In this document: one piece after another, positions 37,101 to 49,100 of the stretch
Layout: the number at the start of each line of letters is the position of its first letter
How positions within the stretch are numbered: position 1 is the first letter of the stretch
NCBI GenBank assembly: GCA_964017125.1
Contig: OZ024902.1
Span: 101,028,796 to 101,092,795, forward strand
Source: Flabesymbios commensalis
Lineage: Eukaryota > Annelida > Polychaeta > Terebellida > Flabelligeridae
Length of the DNA stretch: 64,000 nt
Direction: 5' to 3'
Program-made: the position numbers and the translations under genes
Notes under the pieces: generated by a model
Database searches by the model: none
Seen by the model: the letters and a program-made list of their open reading frames with translations, nothing else
Told to the model about the DNA's origin: nothing

Positions 37101-40100
37101 AAATATTGGTATCAAGTTATGTTTTTTTGTCATAATAAAAATATATTTCATATGTAGTCATTCAGCCGTTGTCATTCAGTCATTTAAATATAAGTCCTAG
37201 GACTTAAACTTTCACAAGTTAGCGTGACCATCGCACGAATGGATTACATAAACACGACTGCACAGCGTCAGTCACACCCTTTAAAACTCCCTCCCAAAGT
37301 TCACGAAACACTAATGTGGTGAACAATATTTCGCTTGGAATATGATATCGCGCTAACGGTCCTTGCGCGAAATGCGCGAAAATTTATTCCACGCGATATA
37401 AAAGTATATTACAGTAGTCCAGCCCTTTCATATTATTTTTGATGTGAAATAAATTGTGTTAACGAGCGCGTGTTCAGGTGACTGTGTCATAGTAAAAGGT
37501 CACTGTTAAAATAATGCTTTCCCCGAAGACAAGGATATTTTGCTGGTAGCCTAATTTACATTTATGTAGCTCGCGCCACCAGCGAAATTGTCTGGTCTTC
37601 TGGTCCCGGTCTCACCAACTCGCTCAGCTATAAGTCACCCTTGGTCAGCGAGAATTGTATTGATCACTGTTGATTATCTGTTGATACTAGTGGTCTGGTA
37701 AGACAACATTTTGACTTACTCTTTGACTGACAGGGCATAAATACCAGGAGCGGTACGCTATGATTAAGACGTTCCTGCTTTGTTCCGAATGCAAGCAGGC
37801 AAGCCCCATTTATCAAGGGTCTGTTGAAGGCTGCCCGAATCAATTATCAACAGACTTAGATCACTGACATGGCTAGTAGCCTATAGCAACATCACCATTC
37901 GGTTAGTAAGCCGTGTACGTGATAAAGTATCAATGACGTTACCCCAGCTATCCATGCATGTTAAAACCGTAGCAACGTCCCAAATAGGTGTTATTTAAAT
38001 AGGTGCATAAGGTTGTATTAGGGTCGACACAACAGAGCGGTGAGCCCCAATAGTATGCAATGACAATCGGCGCTCAGTAAATAGATACCATTAATAATTT
38101 CGGCAGAAGGGGAAGATGCATTAAGACCCTTTCTGCTACATACTGTGCCCACTGTCTCCAGACGGCAGAATACTGCATTCTTGTGGGTGGTTTTCAGGCG
38201 TTTTGAATGAAACCGACCACTTCGTTTCAAACCCTCCGTCTTGGAGGGATGAGCTGAGATAAGCCATACCATAAGTATCAGTATCTCCGCTGCTAGAAAG
38301 TGCAGGGATCTGGACTGTGTGTCCCTTTCATTCAGCAGGCCTATATGTAGGCCACGGCAGTTGTATTTTCCAACTGAAGTGGTACAATCTGATGTTTCAG
38401 TTGGCCTTTCCATTGCTGAAGCGCAAACAAAACAGTCTTCAGCTCCAGATAATTGATATGATTGAATTTATCTATGTCCGTCCACGAACCATGTATGGAC
38501 ATCTGACCGTCACCCAGTTGAGCGCCCCACCCTATCAGGGATGTGTCTGTTGTGAGAAAATGCGTTGGTCGATTCAGATGTAAATTTTGCCCATTCATCA
38601 GAGGCGAGTTCCACCGGCGCAGTGAGTCTCGAGCTTCTTTGATAGAGACATTCGGGAATCCGTCAAATTCAGGTCGTTCGTACGACGTGATAGGCAAAAT
38701 TGTATTGGTCGACAATTTAGGCGTGCCAATGGAATCGCTACAGCTGCGAAATTCATTTTGACCAGTAGCTCAATACAGTCTCTATCTTGATCGTAGGTGT
38801 GATCAGTTTTCGTATTTGATCCAGTTTGGTTTGTGGAAGTGAAACTTGCATTCTCAGTGTATTCCATTCCAGTCCAAGGTATAGAAAGTTCTGTGACGGC
38901 GTCAGCCATCATTTTCTCGGGTTGCGTTTGAAGCCCGCATCCTGTAGCAGTTTTAACACAAAGTCTCTGTGCTGGCAAACCAACGTCTCTGAGTTCGCCA
39001 AAACCAAGATATCGTCTAGGTAAAATATCACTCTGATACCCCTAATTCTGAAGAATTTAAGAGGTCGTGTGATGTCTGTGAAAACTTGTGGTGAAGACGT
39101 CAGTCCGAAGAGAAGTGTGTGGAACTGATATATTTTGTCCCTCCAGGAAAATCGAAGGAACCTGCGGTAGGCTCCTAGCTCCATAGGGACGTGTAAGAAC
39201 GCGCGTCTTGCATGTATATGGGTCAAAATTAGCTAAAGTGTTATATTGATGAAGTTAATTACAAAGTTCCAATGGGGACCATTAATATATCTAAATATAT
39301 ATTTTTTTAATATCTTCCTCAAGGTAAACACATCATTACATAAAAAACATAACTTAATGGAGGATGGTTTACTTTTAAAAGATTACGAGTAAAATATGTG
39401 GTCAATATTATAATATTTTATAACAATCCAGCGTAACATTTTGGCAAGTGTGTATTTGGACTGCTGGTATGTATAATATTTGTTTCCAAATGAAAAAAAC
39501 TAAAGTGTTGCAATAAGGATCATGCCCAATTGTTCTTGAAAAGTTGGTAAATGTATAGTAATATTGTTTATAGAACATACAACTCGATATATGAAATAGT
39601 GCTTACGCATGTTACATGTGTCCGTCAAAACCTAAAGGCCTGTGGCACGAAAAGTGGTCAAATTCTATTAAATTGTGTTACGGATGCAATTATTGTAAAT
39701 ATATACATCAAATACAGACTTAAACTGATTGAAAATGAACTTGGGCATACATTCGAGCTAAATGTCACTTTTTAGCGAGTTTAAATCAGCGAAAAAAAGT
39801 GAAAATAACATATAAGTCACCAAAAATGGTCAAAAATGCACTGTTACGAGTTAGCATCAATTTTAATTTTTTTTTTTATATCATTGTTATATAAAAATTG
39901 TGCATTATTACATTAGACAGCAAATCCTATATAACACTACATAAAAATACCTTCAATTTAAGGTATACCATGTGCATCTAGCTCAATTATTTAGGTCAGT
40001 TTCATTTGAAATGTTAAACGATATCCTTGTAACGTTTTTTCAGGCATTTTGACTTATTTATTTATTTAATCACCTAAAATTATTAATTATCACATAATAG

Positions 40101-43100
40101 TTTATATTTTGTTTTTATTATATGGCATAATATGTATATATGACCAGCAGATATAAAAATATATGTATACAAATAAAGTTTTAGCTAGATATAGGGGTGT
40201 CTAGACGGCAAAATTCACAAAAAAAATCTGTCACGTCCGTCCCCCCCGGTGAAAATCAAGGAAGTAGAAATATTTGTCCTTGACGATTTTGTGCTTATGT
40301 AGTCTTCAGGTGATATGTTAATTATAGCCACTTTGAATGGATAAATGTTAAGAAGATTTCTGGCAGATAGCACAAATATGGCTGTCACGTCCGTCCCCAC
40401 CCTGTCACGTCCGTCCCCCATAATATGTATTTACACGTGAAATCTTGAATAAACTATTAGGATCATAGTGGAATAAAGCTGCAATGTAATAATTTATATT
40501 AAATACATATTTTAAAATAGTTCATATTATATTTAGAACTGTTTTCTACTCGGCAACAACAAAGTTAGTTTCCAGGGGGACGGACGTGACACGATTTTAT
40601 CAAGCACTGGTATTTGACAGATAATGTTTTTACCATCAACAAAGTATTCAAGCACCATGTGAATCAATTTAGATTATTAAAATAGCAATATATCACAATT
40701 TTGGATTTTAAGATATATTTGTGTTTTTCAAAACCTACATTTATATTAGATATCATAACGTGAATTTACAGTGTAAAGGGTGATAAAAGACCATTTACTC
40801 GGGTTCAGATCACTTAGATGTTATATAGATATTCCTACCAAACTATGTAGCTGATCTTTAATGGCTGGTTATGAATACATATACATGTATTTGTTCAAAT
40901 ACCTTCACATAGAGTTGTGTACAGAATATGCTTTATCTTATCTATCGAATAATATTTGTACCTAGTTGACATTCGTTTTTAAATCAGACTGATAATTCCC
41001 TGTATCCGGCTGACGTTGTAAGATTATGTAACAAATGTGCGAACAAAGTTACAATTTAGTATTAAATTTAATGGAACATCATTAAATAGACCATTTAAAA
41101 GCAGGGTTTTTTTTTCAGTAATAACATTTTTTCTATGTAAATTTCATATTGCTTTCAGGGAGATATCTTAATATGTGTCAGGTCTGTCCGCTAACTGACC
41201 ATGTTTACTGATTACAATTAGTTTGTATAAACACTGTAAGATAATACATTTTAAGAATACAGTCTATAACTGTATCAGTTGACATATATGTGGCTTTATT
41301 TATGTAGATTTTGGGCCAAATCACGGCTATAAATATTTTTTTATACAGATACTAACCAATTTAACCACTTTTCGTGCACCAGGCCTAAACAGAACTAGCT
41401 CTGCTTCCTTACTGCTTAAAATACAGTTCCATGATGCCATGTGATGTGATATGGCTCCCGCAATTGATAAACTGTAGCAGTATTTAAAGGAATGAAACCC
41501 TGAACCAGATTTGCCAGAATAATACCGAATTAAAAATAATCTGTAAAAAGTCCGTCAAAAAGTAACATGCGTAATTTCGGCCGACCAAGAACACCCACAA
41601 ATGGCTACGTGTTCAGCAAGGAGTTCACAAAAAACTACTGAGGACACTTTCCGATTACGTCATCACTTGTTGTATTAGAGGGGAAGAATGACAGCATAAA
41701 AGTAAAGAACACCCTGTCCGTAAGCATCAACGTCAGTTACATGTAAATAACTTTGCTAAGATAGATAGGAGCTATCACAAACTTCTCTGATATGATCAAA
41801 GCCACGACTCTGTAAAAAAACACACAACTACAACAACAAGATCGCACAGAACTTGTAGTTTGACAACAGATTTCAAAATTAAAAAAACGGTAAATACGTA
41901 TGTTACTATTTGACGGACAATGATTACGTACGTTACTATTTGACAGACAATGATTCGTGTGTTACTATTTGACGGACAGGCTGCTCCCCCGGCCATATTG
42001 TTTATTAGGCATTGTTCTGTAAGATTTAGGTGATTTGCTGTACATATAATGCAGCCGAGGTAAGAGTCCCTATAAAACACATACTTTTATTGTCTGCACT
42101 GTTGAAAAATAATTTATTGCAAAAACAAAAATCAACTTTTTGTCCGTCAAAAGTAACATGCGTAAGCGACAAAACTACAACTTTGATGTGATCGTGACGA
42201 AATTTGAGTAAAACAACTATCTTTTTAATAGTAGATAATGTTAGCTCTCATCAATCACTTTAATGGGAAATAGTGTTTTTTATCAAAAAAATATATTATA
42301 ATTTAACTGTGTATGTTACACTTTATTACACCTTAGCTAATATTGACCCATATGGTAATGGACCAATCGACATGGCGAATGAACTGGCCCACCTCGTTGA
42401 GTGTGGTCATATGGAAAGGCTTTCTCCGTATACATGTACTCGTTGAACATTCAAATGGTTTCAGGTTGATCACTGGTCTCTCCCCCCCCCCCCCTCCTTT
42501 TTTGGTACCAGGAAAAGGTATAGGAGAAAAAGCCTTGTGTGTCTCCATGAACTTGTTCTATAGCACCCTTTTTGAGTAGGGACCGCGATCTCCTCCCCCA
42601 TGGCAGTGTTTTCTTAAGGAGATCGAGTAGAACCGGTTAGCGTCCTGACTGGGCCTAACATAGATGAAATTGTGACGAAGTCTATTCTGTAGGGCTCTTC
42701 TATACTGCAGAACATAGAATGCTGCTGGGTGATACTTCACCAGTATGTTATTTGCTCGCCCAGGCAGGGGACCATCTCAGTATATTCCACTAAAGAAATG
42801 AAATGAAATGAATCGGGCTTTAGGCCACCTTTGTGCACATATAGGCTAAACTGGGCCAGGAGAACCTCCTGAGGATGGTGAGATGATTGAGATGACACTG
42901 TCCTCCAGACACAGGATTCGAAATTCGAGCCCTGGCGGTCTGAGGCCGAGCACGCTACCTCTCGGTCACGGAGGCTCCCCACAATACTAACTTTCACGCG
43001 TGGATGGGGAAGAAACATTTTTGTTTCTTTCAAACCGCCGAGACCGGGAACCGAACCCCGAACTCTGGCGTGAAAGGCAGCGGTGCTAACCACTACCCTA

Positions 43101-46100
43101 GGGCCCCCGCCCTCCACTAAAGAAGACCATCAGAATAAATTACTTGTTACTTGTTGTATCTATAGGCCTATACGAGCTTTGCAACCACGCCCGCCGCCGG
43201 AGGCCCCACCTTTCCTCGACGGCCCGCGCCTAAGGGGATTGTGAAGTGTCAAAATCACGTCTCTGGGATGACCTGATTCGTGCCCTCCTGCAACTGGTGT
43301 CCTGTCTGCTACTGGACGAGGGGGGCCTTGTGGCGCAGCGCCGCCTTCAAAGCGTAAGCACTGCTGCCGGCTGGCAGCCGAGGCGATGGCTGATAAGACG
43401 TCATCCCTGAAGAATATGTCCATTCTTAATTTGCTGTTGTCGCACTTGATCATTGATGCCGGACACCGCTGCATCACGGCGCTGGAAGGATAGGTCGTTG
43501 AAACCTGAAGCTAGAAATCGTAATGTGTGGTCTATGGGGGCTAAAGCTTCAGATTGAACCTTCGCGACCTCTTCTTGGATCATGTCTCATGTATCGACAG
43601 ACAGGGTCTCCGAGAGATCCGTGTGATCTCTTCAAGCGGCTGCTCCATCGTTTCTAGGCCCTTGGAGAGGGCACAGCCGGGGGAACGCACAGGCTGTCAT
43701 GCCCAACAGCTGTTGCTGCTTGCGCAGGCTGTTGTCATTCTGTCACTGCTGTTGGCTGAGAGGCAGTGTACCGGTAGCACTAGGTGGCATGTCCAGTGCC
43801 TTGGAGGTTTAGCCGTCGTATCAGCTGTCGATTCGAAAAGTACCATACTGACTGCAGTGTCATTTGCTCCGTCACATGTTGCACATTGTCGTACAGGCCC
43901 TGGTCAGCGAGGGTGAAAAGTACTAACATTTCTACCCTTGACAGTCCCTCCGCTGGACTGCGTCCAGAGGGCTCACCCGCTGTCTGGCGACTTGTAGACG
44001 TGGTAGCCCCACCGTCTTTCGTTCATTTTTTTTCAATTAAATAAGTATTTCAAAAGTTAAGACCATTTGTCATGTAGGTAATTGCAATTTATGGCGTCCC
44101 TCTATAAACCTATTAAGACAACTCCGTTTAAACATGTTGAAACCTAGGATTTCATTAGGCCTACATGTCAAATTTTGAACTACTGCATTTAATTTTAAAA
44201 AAATTAACAAAAAAACATGCCCTACAAATTAGCCTGAATAATTGTGTTTATAGACTATAGAGTACACTGCTCTCATATTGTCGTTGTGGGCTTTAGGTCC
44301 TGTCAACATTATTATTAGACAAACTTGTACGGAATCTCACACTGAGTAGGCTACTGAGTCCCCCATGGCAGCCACTTTTTTACTATTAAATGACCACACC
44401 AGGGAGCTCATAACACCCTAATGTGTCACTGAATGAGAACCTATTCTTGTCAATATCCCGTATCAACCTAAATTATAGGAACTGTGGAGTTCGGCGCGTA
44501 TAGGCCCTATATATGTTCATCACACGGCTAAAATATGACAAGGTACAATAGTGGGTAGAGCATTGGTAGAACAGTGCCAGTAGCAGGGTACTTCCTCCAG
44601 AAACAACCTATAAACAGATAAAGTATAGTGTAACTTTGTAAGGTTTACCAATGATGTAGTCCTACATAACATGTGTAGGTCTACTACTAGTATTTAAAAT
44701 GAAATAAAGTACTAAAACTGGAGTTCCCGAACTTCGAGGCCAGGCTTTAGTCTGTTTGAGTGTTATAGACAAAAAAAAATGGCTTCATATTTTCTAAACA
44801 TTAACAGTGTATTGGTCTTCCTCATTGGCCAGAATCCTAAATGTGATTGTCCAGGATATAATTAAGAAAAGAACCAAGGAGACAAGTTGACATATATCTT
44901 CAAGGTGTATTCCTTCAACCTCCATCTCCGGTGATTCACCCAATGCTGTTTTAATCTTGATCCACAGTCTTCGACCCTGGCCCGTCATCGAAACAACATT
45001 GGGTGATTGTACAGCGTTTTCTGACTGCTGCATTGTTATGCGGGTGACGCTTTCAATCCCGGCGCCAGAAACACCAGCTAACATGATACATTAGCCCAAT
45101 GTTGATGTAATGCTGGGCTACAAAACCCTTTAAGCTCTAATCACTATATTTAATCGTGAATGTATTTTTTTTGAACACTTTTTAAAGACGAAAGTACTTA
45201 ACCTAGGGACCTCAAACGTTATATTCGACATGTTCATAAGGACTGGTGTATAGAAATGTCAACGGTTTACCACACACAGCACCCCTCTTTCCCTTAAATA
45301 AGACGCAAACTCAGGCAAAATAAACTTAATCATGTTAATAGGCTCTTGCCCTACGGCCGAGCCTAAAAACAGTCGCCTAAGGGCGCCAGCAATATTACCA
45401 GAGAGCAGGGATAGCCTGACCTGCAGTCATTCTGACCCCAGACTGCAGAGATTATATCATGAGAGGGCAGCCCGCAGTTTACATCGCTGAAGGGTGGCCT
45501 CAGGTCACCATGCCACACAAACCTCTTTACTCATATTTTGTTTGAATGCATACATCCGCGAAGCGAATTTTAAAAAGTACATGTTAAAAATAATTATTTC
45601 ACTAGTCTGTAGACCCTATAGCCTACTATTTTTATAAATAAAACAAGAAACGTACCTATCTAAGAATAAATGCACAATTTTTGTAGCCTGAGCATAGAGT
45701 CTACCATTTAGCTAGTACGTAAAGGCTGTAACCATAGTCTATTACATAGAATGAATGAATGAATGAATGAAATCTTATATAGCGCATGTATCCAGCCGGC
45801 GGCTGTTCAGAGCGCTGTACATCGAGAGTAACTTAGCAAGGCCTGTTATCATTCAAATTCCAACTCAGTCTCCTGGGAGATATACAGCTGAGCTGCCATT
45901 GAGGCGCATCAAGCTATTTTTCATTCCAAGCGAATTCGCCTTATGTACCAAGTACTCACACATTGTGGATTTTCTAGGGTCTCGCTGGATGGAAACTGCG
46001 CCTACGTCCATTGAGGTTCTTTTACGTCCAACTCTAGGTCAGTCAGACGAGCCATCTGATTTACGTGGTTCTCTGAGCCCCACGAGTGTATACAGCACCT

Positions 46101-49100
46101 GGCAGTCACCAGGCGGTCACCCATCCAATTATGAACCGGGCGCGACGTCGCCTAACTTCAGTGATAGAGCCAATCACGATGAGCGAACGCCGTATTCCGT
46201 ATAGGCCAACTACTATAAGCTTACCCTCCATTGACCTGATATTGGTTTAATGTTGGCCTACTGCACTCTTTGTCGGCCTAATTTCATTCTGAAAAAAATG
46301 CGATGGTGGTTCAACGTTCTTCACATTATCACGTAGGTAGCTACTTAAGTGAATGCCTCAGACCACCTTTCTTCTTCATATTGTGTAGGCGAAATGTGGG
46401 GCCTCAGGCCATCATTCTCTATCATTGTGTAAGTGTGGGGCCTCAGGCCACCATCCTCTATCATTATGTATGAGTGGGGCCTCAGGCCACCATCCTCTAT
46501 CATATTATGTACGAGTGGGGCCTCAGCTAGGCCATCATCTTCAATCATTATGTATGAGTGGGGCCTCAGGCCACCATCCTCTATCATTATGTATGAGTGG
46601 GGCCTCAGGCCACCATGCATGCTCTATCATTATGTATAATTGGGGCCTCAGGCCACCATGCATGCACCTTCTATCAGTATGTATGAGTGGGGACTCAGGC
46701 CACCATCTTCTATCATTGTGTAAGTGTGGGGGCTCAGGCCAACATCTTCTTTAATTATGTATGAGTGGGACCTCAGGCCACCATCTTCCATCATTATGTA
46801 TGAGTGGGGCCTCAGGCCACCATGCATCTTCAATCAGTATGTATAAGTGGGGCCTCAGGCCACCATCTTCTATCATTGTGTAAGTGTGGGGCCTCGGGCC
46901 ACCATCCTCTGTCATTATGTATGAGTGGGGCCTCAGGCCACCATCTTTTATTATCGTGTAAGTGTGGGGCCTCAGGCCACCATGCTCTATCATTATGTAT
47001 GAGTGGGGCCTCAGGCCACCATCTTTTATCATTATCTATGAGTGGTGCCTCAGGCAACCATATCTATCATTATGTATGAGTGGGGCCTCAGGCCACCATG
47101 CTCTATCATTATGTATGAGTGGGGCCTCAGGCCACCATCTTTTATCATTATCTATAAGTGGTGCCTCAGGCAACCATAGATATCATTATGTATGAGTGGG
47201 GCCTCAGGCCACCATATTCTATCATTGTGTAAGTGTGGGGCCTCAGGCCACCATCTTCCATCATTATGTATGAGTGGGGCCTCAGGCCACCATCTTTTAT
47301 CATTATGTATGAGTGGGGCCTCAGGCCACCATCTTCTATTATTGTGCAAGTGTGGGGACTTAGGCCACCATTTTCTATCATTATGTATGAGTGGGGCCTT
47401 AGGCCATCATTCTCTATCATTATATAAGGGTGGGGCCTCAGGCTACCATGCATGCTCTATCATTATGTATGAGTGGGGCCTCAGGCCACCATGCATGCAC
47501 CTTCTATCAGTATGTATGAGTGGGGCCTCAGGCCACCATCTTCTATCATTGTGTAAGTGTGGGGCCTCAGGCCAACATCTTCTTTAATTATGTATGAGTG
47601 GGGCCTCAGGCCACCATCTTCCATCATTATGGATGAGTGGGGCCTAAGGCCACCATGCACCTTCAATCAGTATGTATAAGTGGGGCCTCAGGCCACCAAC
47701 TTCTATCATTGTGTAAGTGTGGGGCCTCAGGCCACCATCCTCTGTCATCATGTATGAGTGGGGCCTCAGGCCACCATCTTTTATCATTATCTATGAGTGG
47801 TGCCTCAGGCAACCATATCTATCATTATGTATGAGTGGGGCCTCAGGCCACCATCTTCTATCATTGTGTAAGTGTGGGGCCTCAGGCCACCATCTTCTAT
47901 AATTATGTATGAGTGGGGCCTCAGGCCACCATCTTCCGTCATTATGTATGAGTGGGGCCTCAGGCCACCATGCACCTTCAATCAGTATGTATGAGGGGAC
48001 CTCAGGCCACCATCTTCTATCATTGTGTAAGTGTGGGGCCTCAGGCCACCATCCTCTGTCATTATTTATGAGTGGGGCCTCAGGCCACCATCTTTTATTA
48101 TCGTTTAAGTGTGGGGCCTCAGGCCATCATGCTCTATCATTATGTATGAGTGGGGCCTTAGGTCTTTTATCATTATCTATGAGTGGTGCCTCAGGCAACC
48201 ATATCTATCATTATGTATGAGTGGGGCCTCAGGCCACCATATTCTATCATTGTGTAAGTGTGGGGCCTCGGTCCACCATCTTCTATCATTATGTATGAGT
48301 GGGGCCTCAGGCCACCATCTTTTATCATTATGTATGAGTGGGGCCTCAGGCCACCATCTTCTATTATTGTGTAAGTGTGGGGCCTCAGGCCACCATCTTC
48401 TTCAATTATGTATGAGTGGGGCCTCAGGCCACCATCTTCCATCATTGTGTAAGTGTGGGGCCTCAGGCCACCATCTTATATCATTATGTATGAGTGGGGC
48501 CTCAGGCCACCATCTTTTATCATTATGTATGAGTGGGGCCTCAGGCCACCATCTTCTTTAATTATGTATGAGTGGGGCCTCAGGCCACCATATTCTATCA
48601 TTGTGTAAGTGTGGGGCCTCAGGCCACCATCTTCTATCATTATGTACTAGGCCATTATTAAGATGATATCTTATCAATACATTCAACATTTTGAAAGGAT
48701 GCTAGAGTAATTGTCACAGCTGGAGGGCCCTGACAGCCTGGTTTCAAGGCTAGCTATCACAAGCAATCAAACAAACAAATCACATTCTTGTATTCTTGCG
48801 CGAATTAGTTTTGGTGGCCTCAGGCCCCCTTTCAGCGATGTAAACTGCGTGCTGCCATGAGAGGGAGGTTGATCTGAGCGACATCTATATCATGTGTGGA
48901 GAATCAGAATGATTACTATTCTTACCATCATCGCGAGTCCAGTCTCTATGGCCATCGGCATCGCTCTCATGGACGCCAACAACGTCACCGAATTTGTGTC
49001 TCAATCCCTGCAGATTAACTTCGCTTCTTGCGGCACAAACAACATAATATCCATCCCTGACGAATAAATCTAAGATTGCCTTCCCGATATCTCCAGTTGC

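Larger units (their letters stand above)
38018..43916 (-). mobile_element. DIRS-like retroelement fossil, interrupted by later insertions
   Basis: On the - strand a DIRS-type gag-like segment (about 43.2-43.9 kb) is followed by reverse transcriptase (its start near 42.3-42.6 kb, the rest near 38.6-39.2 kb with the YLDD catalytic box) and an RNase H-type region near 38.0-38.7 kb (TDTSLIGWGAQLGD, HINYLELKTVLFALQQW). Family traits are the RVINLKP-type and GWGA motifs of DIRS. No tyrosine recombinase was recognised. The copy is an old fossil, broken several times. A 3.1-kb DNA transposon (39220-42349) and a SINE (42798-43112) have inserted into it. Confidence 0.75.

Noticed and set aside
38317-39023. 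+ strand open frames at 38.3-39.0 kb
   Set aside because: They mirror the DIRS reverse transcriptase and RNase H segments on the - strand.
43554-44044. Open frames on the + strand
   Set aside because: They are shadows of the DIRS gag-like segment on the - strand.
46088-46206. Functional 5S rRNA gene
   Set aside because: There are many differences from 5S, a SINE body and ATTC tail are attached, and no tandem copies or terminator follow.
46345-48561. Many long open frames with 13-residue repeats such as SGASGHHLLSLCM
   Set aside because: They arise on both strands and several frames because the 39-bp minisatellite unit is divisible by three. There is no start context, splice signal or flanking exon to support a protein.
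46385-48650. CRISPR array
   Set aside because: Repeat and 'spacer' are one continuous 39-bp unit, the genome is eukaryotic and no cas genes are present.
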